Source: Phytophthora sp. 'mugwort' (Eukaryota; Oomycota; Peronosporomycetes; Peronosporales; Peronosporaceae). Taken from it: 64,000 nt of DNA. A program made the position numbers and the translations under genes. Under the pieces are notes generated by a model, which was not told where the DNA came from, did not search any database, and worked only from the letters and a program-made list of their open reading frames with translations. Position 1 is the stretch's first letter. Each line of letters begins with the position of its first letter. Location: NCBI GenBank assembly GCA_033558025.1, contig JAUCEF010000003.1, forward strand, positions 806,001 through 870,000. The letters run 5' to 3'. Shown piece by piece: positions 10,419 through 20,399 of this stretch.

Positions 10419-11468
10419 ATGAACATCCCTCCCCTTCTAACTGGAAGTGAAATCATGGCTTCGCCGGCAGAAGAACTCTCGCCAATAACTTGCGACCATC
10501 ACAGTCATCAGCAGAGGGGCAATAAGGCTCATGCATCCCCAGCTGTCCGGATCAGCACAGAGGATCACAACGATCAAACTCCTGATACTGTACAAGCTGT
10601 GCTGGTAATACGCCAACAACATTTATCGCTTCTGGGATTAGAGGCAAAAAGAAGCGGCGTCACCGGTATTCTGCAAGGCAGATACACGAGAAGAACCAGC
10701 GCGCAGCCGGCAACTCCAGGATCTTAAATCTCACTCTGGACGTGAACAACCTGCGCCAGCAAGTGCACAACTGTCTTGTGCAGAAAAGTGTATGGGAAAC
10801 AAGGCAGCTCGTGGCGCGGCAGCAATTCCACGCGCGTTCGCTGCAGTCTGTCCAGCATTTCTTCCATCTCTTCCAATACGGCTACCCGAGGACCTCTCTC
10901 TGAACAAGCAGCAATTTTTGGTTGCTTTAGTGAATGAAAACATATCGGTCGGCGCCGGTGTCACGGGTCAAGCGAAGTTCTTCGAACAGTGGCGACGTTA
11001 TAAAACGTTGTTTGATGTTCGTCGCGGCAGGACTTACTCCATGCAAGTCATCTCTGGTGACTCCAATGGATGCCAAATCGAGTGTACGGGAATGTTCGAA
11101 GGACGTCTGATTGCTGTCGCTCTGCGATCCGTATTCCCTTACGTTATGGAGGACGAATCTCTAGTTGAGTAGTCATTAGCCGCCCCTTTTCCTGTCCAAC
11201 AAAGACACTCATCACTCTATATTCGAATAGCCGCCTGATCCAGTATGATGCGTCCTCGAACCTTTTCAAGGCCATGAGTGAGTTGTTGCGCTTTGACCCC
11301 GTTCGTGTCGTAATATTTAGGGGAAACGCCATGATCACCGAAGGCAGCTTGCTTCCACCTGTTAATTGTAGCGGCGAGGAAAATGGCGGATACCTCTTAA
11401 ATGCTTGTGACGCGCCATCAAGTAACTCGGGGGCGTCTAGGAACTCCATCAGATTCATTCTTTCTTAA
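10419..11468 (+). pseudogene. Decayed paralogue of the bZIP-like gene (copy 3)
   Basis: The order matches the intact gene at 6173. A basic stretch KKKRRHRYSARQIHEKNQR precedes the zipper LNLTLDVNNLRQQVHNCLVQ. Then come ARSLQSVQHFFHLFQYGYP, KFFEQWRRYKTLFDVRR, a damaged cysteine-proline block, FKAMSELLRFDP, ITEGSLLPP, and the same terminal NSIRFILS. Frame breaks occur near 10650 (A-rich run), just after the QYGYP codons near 10890, and around 11170, where an in-frame TAG interrupts LVE. It is better preserved than copy 2. The C-terminal end is intact to a TAA at 11468, suggesting later inactivation. Confidence 0.8.
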
Positions 11469-11646
11469 CCCCATATTTTTCAGGTAGCCAAAAGAGATTG
11501 CTCCCATACCCCCCTCCCCCTTGTAAACGCGACCAAGAAGATGACCCCAATTCGTTGCGAATCGAATATACATTCACCAGCTCTCACTGGGCAATAACCG
11601 TCGACACTCTCCACCTCGCTGCTGCTTCTACTGCTGCTAATACTGA

Positions 11647-14600
11647 CTACAAAATCTCGATCACGTCGACTTCGTCTGGATCGGGGGCTCGACTCGCGGC
11701 ATTGTTGTCACTTATTTGTTGACCGTTCGTGGAAGGATAGGTCGTTTGTGCTGGCTTAGGAACTTCGTCATCAGAATCCAATAATTCGATGAAATCACTG
11801 CTGCTATCCACCGTCGTCTGTGGACTCTGATCGTTAATCGTTGCTGGTGCGGGTACTGGAGTAGTTGCAATGGAAGCCTTGGAATCAGCGGCAGCATGCT
11901 CTGAGGTCACGGTGGTGGGGCTTGATTTGACCGGGATTAAAGGCAATGCTTTCTCTTTCGCAATCTCATTGCGCAGCCAAATGTCGTCGTGTAGCTCCAC
12001 ATCGCCTGGAAGCTTGTTCAGCTTGAGCCACTTCAGTGTTTCTTCCTTGCTCATCGCACTCACGATATCGGTTAGCTGCGAGTTGACCTCGATCGCCAGA
12101 GTAGCACCGCACTCCTCAGCCTTACGTTTAAGGTCTTGGCAGCCCTTTATGCCTCGCCGCAATACAAGCAGATACCGATCACTTAGCTTCATGGTTAAGC
12201 GCTCCTGCTTGCGCACCTCTGCTTGCTTCTCAGCTTGCTGGCGAGCAAACAATTGTCGCTGTTGCTCAGCCCTTTGCCGGATTAGCACGTCGAGCCGCTC
12301 CTTATCAGTTATCTGATCAACTCTTAACTGCTGATCATGTAGGGCCTGTAGATGAGGGGGCAAGATCCGGCCACCATTCTGGGAGGTCGCAGCCGTAGCT
12401 GCTGTTGCTGATACGAGTATTCCCTTTGAAGCTACCACTTCAGCTGGAACTACAGTTGTCGATGGAATCAATCCTGGTGCAGGCATTGGAATACCAAGCA
12501 TACGTCCCATAAACGGATAGGTCGACGCTGGTATTTCTGATGGAGGAACAGCTCCAGCAGTTGGTATGGAATGCTTGCAATAACTGCACTCAATCGTCGA
12601 AGGTACTGGAACGTTGGTAGTCGAGGTGGGATAAATCTCGTTCGGCACACGACAATACTCGCAGTGCTTCATCAACAGACCCTCGCGGCTAATTAGGTGG
12701 GTTCCTTGCCTGCGTAGACTCTGCACCGCCTTAAAGTATGTATACGTTTCCATAATTTCTCTCTGCTCAGTGGGTGTACACTGTTGATCCAAATCTTCTT
12801 CGAACATTGTTTCTTGCTCAAACCAATCAATGATGCATCTCCTGTCAGCTAGCATGCCGGCAGCAGTAATTTCTCCATTATCATTGGTAGAGGTAGTGGT
12901 AGTAGTAGCTCGATCTCGCATGTCTGTCAGAATATTATTGAGGACAGCGTCTTCGTGGGGAATAGCTTGAATAGCTTGATCTTCACCGTCAGCTGCCTTA
13001 CCTTGGGCATGAAGTAGAGATTCCTCGAAGTCGCCAATATCAAAGTACTTCTGAAGCTCGGAGGTCATAAACTTTCTCTCAGTTGTCTTTTCGTCCACGA
13101 TACGCTTGGCGACGCCCTCTTTGCGAATTTGCAAGTCGTAAACCTTTTTTTCCATTGTGCCCATTGTCACAAAACGGTACACAAACACCGGCTTTGTTTG
13201 GCCAAAGCGATACGACCGGCACATGGACTGAGAATCATTGCACGGGTTCCAGCACACATCAAAAATGATAATTCGATTCCCTGCGCAAAGGTTAATTCCC
13301 TCTCCACCTGCTTTAGTCGAAATCATAATTAGGTCGACATCCTCTTCTAGATCGTTGAACTGGGCGATTTCACGGAATCTGTCTTGTTGTGAGGTACTTC
13401 CATCAATGCGCAAGTAATTAAGACGTTTCGCGTGACGTCGCTGATACCTGTTGTGTTTGGTGATCATTAACGCAATCGTGTCCAGAGTAGGGATACTTTG
13501 AGAAAATATGATCACACGGTCACCAACATCCTGGCATGCTGATAGGAGCTCCATCAGAATCATCATTTTTCCGCTGGCTTCCAGTTGATGCGGGACATAG
13601 TTGTCGATGAAATTCTGAGCAAATTTTAAACGATGCCATCCCGGCATAGACTTCGGTGCCGATAACGTAGAGGCATTGGGTGCATTAAGCATATCCAAAA
13701 GTGCAGCTTCGCCTCCATCGTCGTCATCGTCATCATCATCAACCACAAGTGGGCCGCGTGTCTGCGTAGGTGGACTGGATCGAGGCACTCTGGGTCTAGA
13801 TGCAGGCACGTCGTCATACGGATCAAAGTCATTGCCGCCGTCCTCAACACCGAAAATATCCGATACACCACGCCGCTTGGATTTTTTGCTGGTTCCGTTG
13901 CGTTCTTCCTCTTCCAAACGCTTGTAGGTTTCATATATGACATCGGGGTGATTCGAGATGGCCAGCGCAATGTGGAACCCACCAAGGACATCCACTTTGC
14001 CAGAATCGCCACGGATCGGGACACCATGTTTAAGAAACTCCCGGTACAACTGCGCTTGTGAATCAGTCAGTTTGCACATCAATACATATTCCTTCTTGGG
14101 CGGTAGCTGTTTGAAGAGGTATTGTTGATCTCGACGCAGCACTAAAGACTTCAATTCACGTGTCAGAACAAATGCTCGCTGTCGAGCCAACCGCAAATCT
14201 GCAGCGGAGCTATCGATGCATTGTCCGTTCGTGATAGGGGCAACGAATCGATTTTTGAATTCGTCCAGGGAACCGAGATAGTCCGGTCGTGCGAAGTTGA
14301 CCATAGTCCAGTACTCTTCCAAGTGATTCTGCAGTGGGTAGCCAGTCAAAATGATGCGTCGTGTAGTCTTGACATGAGCCAGTGCCTTCACCATTTTAGA
14401 TTTATGGTTACGGACTCGATGACCTTCGTCCAGCACGATAAGATCCGGACCCGGGTCGCTCAAGTAAGCATATACCTGCTTGATCAAATGTGCATACTTC
14501 TGGTTACTTGCAGCAATCTTCTCCTCGCCACTAGACTGCAGCACAAGAAGACGATAGAGCTCGTACCCCATAATCAGAATTCCACTACGCTTGTACCACT

Positions 14601-15672
14601 GCTTCACAACACGCACACGATCGCTCATCTTTTTTTCACGACTTGACTCCAATGTGAACAGTCCTAGACGTCGAGACTCCTTCTTGCCGAGCCACTTGAC
14701 CACCTCAGCTTCCCAGTTTCTGACACAAATCGTCGGGGCCAAGATGAGCACGTGTTTATGTCTCTGCTTCAAATATCCATCCTCGTCCAGCGTCATCTTC
14801 GTCAAGAACGCCTGCACCGTCGTGATTACCTGCAGAGTCTTACCCAAACCCATAAAGTCCGCCAAGACACAGCCAAAGCCGTTCGGTTCCTGTGCGACGT
14901 GACCCCACAGAAACTTGGCACCGATAACCTGGTGAGGCTTTAGCTTGTTGACAATGTCCTTGTACACAAAGATAGGGGCATCTTCTGTGCCTTCTTCACC
15001 TGTAGGCGGCGTGCCATCTGCAGTCGCGGGGTTCAGACAAATGTTGTTTTCTTCCTGTTCGTCCGGCACGGCTAGCTGGTCCTCTGACAGGCTAGAAAAG
15101 CTGCCCAATATGGCATCAATCCTCTTGGCGCGCTCGGCTTCAGCCTCGCGAGCCTTGCGCGTGTTGTCTTCTAGATCTTCGTCGTCCATGACCCCCGCGA
15201 TCTTGCGGCGGCGGTTCCAACGCTCCGTACGCTCCGACGGCTTAGCCTTGCGCTTCCTGCCCATGGCCTTCCTCATTTTGCCATTGGCTGTGCTCTGATG
15301 CGTGGGCCTGTGCGTGCGTGCGCCTTGGGGCTGGAAGAACGCGTCGATGGATCCTTCTGTGGCGTCTTCTTCGTCTTCTTCAGCGTCCTCTTCAAAGTCC
15401 TCAGCCTCGATGCCGTCGCTGTCCTCTACGTCGCTGTCCTCTACGTCGCCGTCCTCCTCCTGCTCGTCGTCTGAAGCGTTAGGGTCCCACTCGGCCTCGC
15501 CCTCGTCGCTGCTGTGAGTGGTGGGTGTGGCCTGCACTTCTTCTTCATCCACCATGAGTATGTCGATCTCATCCGCCGATGACATCGCTTGGTCTATGAC
15601 GCTACTTGGAGCTTGGCGCGTGCGCGAAATGGTTTTGGCGCGCTGGGGAACTTGATCATCACTCTGAAGCAT
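11647..15672 (-). CDS. SNF2-family chromatin remodeller, ATRX/ARIP4-like, 1341 aa
   Basis: This is a single exon of 1341 codons. The N-terminus (~30-110) is strongly acidic, then basic. The helicase N-lobe carries Walker A LADFMGLGKT (~271-280), LILAPTICVRNW, DEGH in place of DEAH (~415-418) and ILTGYPLQNH. The C-lobe carries VIIFSQS (~720), YLRIDGSTS, MISTKAGGEGINL and SYRFGQTKPVFVYR. DEGH and LTGYPLQN are characteristic of the ATRX/RAD54L2 (ARIP4) branch of the Rad54-like group, which translocates on DNA to remodel nucleosomes in the nucleus. A CxxC...CxxC zinc-ribbon-like pair lies near 1010-1045. SUMO-interaction-like patches occur near both ends (IDILMVDEEE; DFIELLDSDDE; terminal VDVIEIL). 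There is no ADD or PHD domain, so the assignment within the branch is tentative. Confidence 0.9.
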   Translation of the reverse strand: MLQSDDQVPQRAKTISRTRQAPSSVIDQAMSSADEIDILMVDEEEVQATPTTHSSDEGEAEWDPNASDDEQEEDGDVEDSDVEDSDGIEAEDFEEDAEEDEEDATEGSIDAFFQPQGARTHRPTHQSTANGKMRKAMGRKRKAKPSERTERWNRRRKIAGVMDDEDLEDNTRKAREAEAERAKRIDAILGSFSSLSEDQLAVPDEQEENNICLNPATADGTPPTGEEGTEDAPIFVYKDIVNKLKPHQVIGAKFLWGHVAQEPNGFGCVLADFMGLGKTLQVITTVQAFLTKMTLDEDGYLKQRHKHVLILAPTICVRNWEAEVVKWLGKKESRRLGLFTLESSREKKMSDRVRVVKQWYKRSGILIMGYELYRLLVLQSSGEEKIAASNQKYAHLIKQVYAYLSDPGPDLIVLDEGHRVRNHKSKMVKALAHVKTTRRIILTGYPLQNHLEEYWTMVNFARPDYLGSLDEFKNRFVAPITNGQCIDSSAADLRLARQRAFVLTRELKSLVLRRDQQYLFKQLPPKKEYVLMCKLTDSQAQLYREFLKHGVPIRGDSGKVDVLGGFHIALAISNHPDVIYETYKRLEEEERNGTSKKSKRRGVSDIFGVEDGGNDFDPYDDVPASRPRVPRSSPPTQTRGPLVVDDDDDDDDGGEAALLDMLNAPNASTLSAPKSMPGWHRLKFAQNFIDNYVPHQLEASGKMMILMELLSACQDVGDRVIIFSQSIPTLDTIALMITKHNRYQRRHAKRLNYLRIDGSTSQQDRFREIAQFNDLEEDVDLIMISTKAGGEGINLCAGNRIIIFDVCWNPCNDSQSMCRSYRFGQTKPVFVYRFVTMGTMEKKVYDLQIRKEGVAKRIVDEKTTERKFMTSELQKYFDIGDFEESLLHAQGKAADGEDQAIQAIPHEDAVLNNILTDMRDRATTTTTSTNDNGEITAAGMLADRRCIIDWFEQETMFEEDLDQQCTPTEQREIMETYTYFKAVQSLRRQGTHLISREGLLMKHCEYCRVPNEIYPTSTTNVPVPSTIECSYCKHSIPTAGAVPPSEIPASTYPFMGRMLGIPMPAPGLIPSTTVVPAEVVASKGILVSATAATAATSQNGGRILPPHLQALHDQQLRVDQITDKERLDVLIRQRAEQQRQLFARQQAEKQAEVRKQERLTMKLSDRYLLVLRRGIKGCQDLKRKAEECGATLAIEVNSQLTDIVSAMSKEETLKWLKLNKLPGDVELHDDIWLRNEIAKEKALPLIPVKSSPTTVTSEHAAADSKASIATTPVPAPATINDQSPQTTVDSSSDFIELLDSDDEVPKPAQTTYPSTNGQQISDNNAASRAPDPDEVDVIEIL

Positions 15673-15845
15673 ACGTTGATGAAGTATGACTCGCTTAGAC
15701 GGGGCGAATACTTAGATCAAGTGAGAAAACTTTCAGCCAATGGGGAATACCACGTGCGAAACATGTTGAAGCGTGTTAAAATGGGGTGGTTGGCTATTGG
15801 AGCCCAAGCACTAACTACAGCCCGGGGCGTCATTGCCCTAGCTAC

Positions 15846-17903
15846 CTACAGCACAAACTCATAGAGAACACCTTGCGCCGGTGGGTCTGCCGGGTCGCAC
15901 TTGTCTGATACGCTCTTGGCCGGCGACGTCTCACTGGAGCCTTTAGTTGCCTTCGCGATCGCGGTCACGGCTGTCACGTCAGTGCTCTCAGCCTCGGGTG
16001 CGAGCACTGCGGGGTCGCTGGTCTCGCTCTCCTTGGTGCTCTCGTTGTCGCCCTCACCAGCTTCTGAGGCTAGAGCTGCTCCACTCTCGCTCATGGGCTC
16101 AGCTTTCGACGTCTCGGACGCGTTCGTGCCCGTAACGTCTTTCCAGCTCGTAACCGACGAGGTGCCATCCTCGCTCTGCGTCTCCCTCAATTGCTGCTCC
16201 CAAACAGCAGCACTGGCCGCCATGAATGCCTGATTGGCTGCCAAAGCTCGCACGTTCCGTTCCCGAGTGAGCATCAGCTGGTGGTAATAGGCCTGGACAT
16301 GCGCTTGCTGTCGACGACGCTCCTCCAGCGCAGTCAAGCGTTCCTGGATTATTCTAGGATCCATGATGCCACCCTGAAGTGGGATCGTACTCGGGTCTTC
16401 GCCGCTGGCAGTACTCATGGATAAACTGTTTGCAAGCATCACTTGCTGGTGGTAATAGTACTGCTGTAGCTGTCGCTGATATTCCTCTGCTGCTGCAAGT
16501 TCTGCATTGACAATTGTGGTATTGCTGGTTTCAGCCTCTTCAGTCCCAGTAACGCTACTGGTAGTGGATACTGCAGCTGTCTCTACAACTGAATCCTGCA
16601 GTGACTGTTGGAAGCTGGCTTGACTGCTGTTCATTTGCTCCATCTGTTGCCTCTGTTGGACGCGTAGGCGGAAGATAGCAGCAAGTTTTTCTCGTGTAGC
16701 GCTGCCCAATCCATCTCGGCCGGAATGAGGTGGTAACGGAGCCGTTTTCGCAGCAGATGCAGGCCTGTTGCTAGCAACACCCTTTTTAGGCTTCTTCTTG
16801 TCGGCTGGACTACGTTTGGCCCCCGAGATCATGGCGCTTTCCTCAACGTCATTTTGACTCGTGTTTCGCTTTCGCTTGGGTCCACCAGGACTGTCATTTT
16901 CATACTTACGCACATTTTTTCGCTTTTTGGCTCGGCGTAAAGACTCCTCCCCCTCCTCTTCGTCAGCATCTTCATCAGCTTCATCATTTGACACCTCACG
17001 CCCTTCAATCTCAACGTCAAGCACCAAGTCTGCTGTATCACTGCCGTTCTTGAGCTCACTGTCCTCATCAGTAGTACCCACCGCGACTTGAACACGCCGT
17101 GGAGCTCTTCGAGCAGGCGACGAAGCTGTCTTTGCCGGTACTTTCTTCTCAACTCGCGGTGATCTCGCTATTAGCTTCTTCGAAGCCTTCGCGTTTTTCG
17201 GGCTCTTCCGAACAGCACATTTCACTTGTTCGTTCTCCATCGCCGCCTTACTGTGCTTCTTACGATCACTACTGGCGCTTGGCAAAGCTTTCCGTGCTGC
17301 ATGTCGAACCTTCGGTGACATTTCAGGCCGTTTCTTTTGCGTTTTCTTCGGCTTTGCCTTCGCACTTTGAAGTTGTGCAGCTAGCTCTTCTTCCGTAGCA
17401 AACAGCGACGTGTCGCCATCCCAGCTCGCGCCCTCCTTCTTCTCCACGCCACTGTGGCTGCCGTGTGCTGCCACGTCCCCCAGTTCCACCCAGGCGTCAA
17501 ACCTCGCGTTCCAGCCCATGTAGTGCACAAAAAGCAGCTCTTTTTCTGGGTCCAAGTCGAGAATCCTGGCTTCCGCGTACTGCTCCCCACGGTAGTGCAC
17601 GTCCACCATGAGTTGGTGGCCGTGGAGTGTGGATACGTCCACGATCGGGCCCTCGTCCTTTTTCTTGGAGCCCGTCTTCGTCTTATTGTTATTGCGATGC
17701 TTGTTCTTCTCGTCGCCCCCGTTCTCCGTCTGCTTGGGCGACGTCTTGGTCGTCCGACTGCGGGCGGCAGGGCCTATGGCGTCGGCAACCACCTCGCCGA
17801 TTTTGGCGCTGGCGCGCACGGCAGCGCGTCTCTTGGGGGTCAGTGGCGAGAGAAATGGCACCTCTTTTTTCTCGTCCTTCTCAACCGCGGGCTCCGGCGG
17901 CAT
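15846..17903 (-). CDS. Chromo-barrel/Tudor-knot chromatin protein, about 685 aa
   Basis: The open frame extends to 17963 only via a GTG. I prefer the ATG at 17903 (A at -3), though an ATG at 17936 is also possible. After a Lys-rich N-terminus, residues ~90-150 form a chromo-barrel/Tudor-knot pattern: HGHQLMVDVHYRGEQYAEARI, then LFVHYMGWNARFDAWVEL. This is the GWN-x-R-x-D-x-WV signature seen in MRG15, MSL3 and MOF proteins, which read methylated histone tails. The rest is long, basic or acidic, low in complexity, with Gln-rich helices near 440-600. No HAT or MRG domain follows, so it is probably an adaptor. It lies 173 bp upstream of the SNF2 gene on the same strand, suggesting shared chromatin work but not proof of an operon. 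Confidence 0.75.
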   Translation of the reverse strand: MPPEPAVEKDEKKEVPFLSPLTPKRRAAVRASAKIGEVVADAIGPAARSRTTKTSPKQTENGGDEKNKHRNNNKTKTGSKKKDEGPIVDVSTLHGHQLMVDVHYRGEQYAEARILDLDPEKELLFVHYMGWNARFDAWVELGDVAAHGSHSGVEKKEGASWDGDTSLFATEEELAAQLQSAKAKPKKTQKKRPEMSPKVRHAARKALPSASSDRKKHSKAAMENEQVKCAVRKSPKNAKASKKLIARSPRVEKKVPAKTASSPARRAPRRVQVAVGTTDEDSELKNGSDTADLVLDVEIEGREVSNDEADEDADEEEGEESLRRAKKRKNVRKYENDSPGGPKRKRNTSQNDVEESAMISGAKRSPADKKKPKKGVASNRPASAAKTAPLPPHSGRDGLGSATREKLAAIFRLRVQQRQQMEQMNSSQASFQQSLQDSVVETAAVSTTSSVTGTEEAETSNTTIVNAELAAAEEYQRQLQQYYYHQQVMLANSLSMSTASGEDPSTIPLQGGIMDPRIIQERLTALEERRRQQAHVQAYYHQLMLTRERNVRALAANQAFMAASAAVWEQQLRETQSEDGTSSVTSWKDVTGTNASETSKAEPMSESGAALASEAGEGDNESTKESETSDPAVLAPEAESTDVTAVTAIAKATKGSSETSPAKSVSDKCDPADPPAQGVLYEFVL

Positions 17904-17963
17904 CGTCGAGCGCAGCAGCCTCCGCGTCACATACATGATCCAGAGATCTTCAAAGAGTCGCAC

Positions 17964-18589
17964 AGCTGCTCAGAGCGCTAGAGAGCGAATTAGGCGCTTT
18001 AACTTGGCGTGCGGCAGTGCTGCGTCGTGCAAGTCCTCCGCTTGGGTGGTGCGCAGCAGAGATGTCGGAGCGAACAGGGCTAAGCTGGGCTTCCAGTCTT
18101 GAGTCGTGCGAATGCTAATGTGGGCGGCAGTTTAGTTTGAAGGGTCGCGGGACAAGAGCTCCGCTGTGGCTTCTAGTTTCGTAATATATTATTCGGCAGG
18201 GTATGCAGTTTATAGAATATTATTATATTGAGCTTCGCTGAGATAGGAATCTAGAGCATGCGTTATTTCAGGTTGATTAAGTTTCGCGGCGACCAGAATG
18301 TGAGTTTGTTTGAGAGAGATCTTTCCATGAAGCTGTGCACAAAAGTGATGCGAAACGGTACATTTCTGAAGTTTGGGTGGTTCACATAATGTATTGTCAG
18401 TTCCGGTCTGTTTGGCCTATCGCCGCCAAACCAACGCAGCCGTTTAATTGGTTATAATGTAGCCAATCCGAATGTACTTGAAGTGAGAATACCCGCATTA
18501 AAGCGCTGGAGGAAGCGGCAACCACATTAGTTAACTGAGCCAGATTCGATAGGTGGTCCCTTCAAGCGAGACTCGGAGGCCTGGAGCAG
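17964..18589. other. Intergenic, upstream region of the chromo-barrel gene
   Basis: No gene recognised. The proximal ~150 bases should carry the promoter of the minus-strand chromo-barrel gene; no clear initiator match was found. Further right it becomes AT-rich. Confidence 0.5.
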
Positions 18590-19197
18590 ATTGGCGATAT
18601 ACTCAGGCGGCGAAGTTCTATCATTTCCTCCCGCGTCGATCGATCGAGGTTACGCGTGACGTGATTGGCCCACATATGTCAAATGACAGCCTCGCCCGGA
18701 AAGTTGATCTTCGTTTTTTTTTGAAGACGAACAATAACGTCTTGTAGGACAATCTCCGCAGCAGCGCCAGCTCGATCGGTCTGCTCGGGGCGAATGCATG
18801 CCTCTTTGAATTAGCCCAGATCCTGGTCCTTGGTGATGCCAATAGCGTACTCGTAGATCAAGATAGACACAGTTTCACCTCGGATCTTCGCAATCCACTG
18901 GTTCCATGCCTGGTTGGGCTTGCTACTGTCAACAAAGTGCCTCCTGACCTTGAACTGCATCACCTATAGCCACGGCGCAACACCCGGAGGTTGCGTGGAC
19001 CACTCACCATCGATCTTCACGGCTCGACACTCACGCGGGGGCTGAAGGGGCCCCAGAGTTGCATGATAATCTCGTTGAAAGAGCCCCCATTCACAATTGC
19101 AGCGTGTCCGCCGACGTGTGTCGTTGCCCATCGTCGACATGACGTTGGGATGCACCACAAGCTGGTATCGCTGAGCTTTAGTCGGAGCCGGCGTCAA
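18590..19197 (-). pseudogene. Relic of a repetitive oomycete ORF of unknown function
   Basis: The minus strand reads QRYQLVVHPNVMSTMGNDTRRRTRC, CEWGLFQRDYHATLGPLQPPRE, MQFKVRRHFVDSSK, NQWIAKIRGETVSILIYEYA and HMWANHVTRNLDRS, with in-frame stops and one shift between blocks. I recall similar multi-copy predicted proteins in Phytophthora genomes, usually beside retrotransposons. No enzymatic motif is visible. Stops (for example after ITKDQDLG) show this copy is dead. It is probably part of, or captured by, a transposon. Confidence 0.45.
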
Positions 19198-19743
19198 CGG
19201 GACCTGCGACTATGTGGGGGAAGAACTAACTCTGGGTAGCGGGCGATCGCGAAACGTGTGCTACTCCGTTCGCGCGACGTATGTCCATGCGTAGAAGGTT
19301 CTGACGGAAATGTCGGCGGCGTCGGAGACATCGGCGAAGGAGCTCGTAAGCTCTTGTCAGGGCAATCGTCGGCAGTGGACATTGCACGTAGCAATACGGA
19401 AACTGGGAGTGTGGGCTTGGCGCATCCACATATTAGACCTCCCAATGACGTATTGTATTCGTTTTAGTAGGTGCGGTGGTTCGCTGGCGGTTTCCTCTCG
19501 GTCGATTGAACCAATCGCCCCCGGAAACTTCGACTAGAACTCACAATAAGATCGCAATAAAACGCTTACGCATATTACATGACAGTGCCTCGGTCAACGG
19601 ATGAGAGGTACTGTGCTATAGCGCAACTGGCAAAATCAGGAGCTCGTAAGTAGTTATCCTACGGGATCGTCTTGATTTTTGTATAGAACCTTACGTTATC
19701 CACCCCATACAATAGACTTCCTGAATCAGTGTCTCCTCTCACG
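19198..19743. other. Transposon flank, no gene recognised
   Basis: Short frames are present on both strands only. The region lies where the 3' part (integrase catalytic core and 3' LTR) of the minus-strand Gypsy element should be; that part is missing. Confidence 0.4.
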
Positions 19744-20031
19744 CTAAAGGGAGCTCACCGAGCTGTAGGTCTTTTCTCGGCCGCGATGACCGCTAAGTAG
19801 GGTATAATGTGCCTCATAGAGGATACGATACTTGAGATCCTCTTCGTAAGGAATCACGACACGTGGGGTGTCTTCTGGACCAGTACCGTAGTACAATAAG
19901 CCATCATCGAGCATGTATCGATGCAGCCTCGCGTGCAACGGCGCTGACAGCTTAATGTCTGAGTTGGCAAACTCCGCGCTTCCAAGCGCATGTACGCAGG
20001 ACTCGTCACGCACATACGCAGCGCGGATCAA
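19744..20031 (-). pseudogene. Gypsy 1 integrase, zinc-binding N-terminal part
   Basis: Blocks LHRYMLDDGLLYYG, RVVIPYEEDLKYRILYEAH and LLSGHRGREKTY form the H-H half of the HHCC zinc-binding domain of retroviral-type integrases. The cysteine pair and the DDE core are missing because the frame stops directly afterwards and the downstream sequence is unrelated. Confidence 0.75.
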
Positions 20032-20399
20032 ATCTGCCCGACTATGAGATCGCTCACGTCACGGCGGTGACTTCGTCTGGTGACTTCGTCTGCCGCCGTG
20101 ACGTGAGCGATCTCATAGTCGGGCCTGCCTGATAACGCATCGGCCAAGACGTTCTGCCTGCCAGGCTTGTACTTCACCTCGAAGTTATAATCCGCAAAGA
20201 AGGAGAGCCAACGGGCCATTCTCTGAGAGAAATGAGGCGCCTGCGTCGCTATGCGTAGCGATGCATGATCAGTGTAGATCACAAACGGCTTGGAGCCGAG
20301 CAGGTGAACCCTGAATTTCACGAGCGCATACTTCATCGCAAGTAGCTCTTTGTCATGAACTGTAGTTCTTCTCAGCAGCCTTAAGCTGGCGAGATTCAA
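20028..20399 (-). pseudogene. Gypsy 1 RNase H domain, C-terminal part
   Basis: VHDKELLAMKYALVKFRVHL, FVIYTDHASLRI and RMARWLSFFADYNFEVKY are standard RNase H blocks; YTDH supplies a catalytic aspartate. GRQNVLADALSGRPDYE closes the domain and runs into a foldback duplication that shifts the frame before the integrase. Confidence 0.85.
20036..20124. repeat. Perfect 32-bp inverted repeat with 25-bp loop inside Gypsy 1
   Basis: Bases 20036-20067 are the exact reverse complement of 20093-20124. The loop between them holds a tandem copy of GGTGACTTCGTCT. The arms correspond to the RNase H-integrase junction (RPDYEIAHVTA), so one arm is a foldback copy of the other. Confidence 0.9.

Noticed and set aside
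12468..14646. Several open frames opposite the SNF2 gene (for example 14221-14646 plus)
   Set aside because: Shadows of the 1341-codon remodeller frame; no independent evidence.
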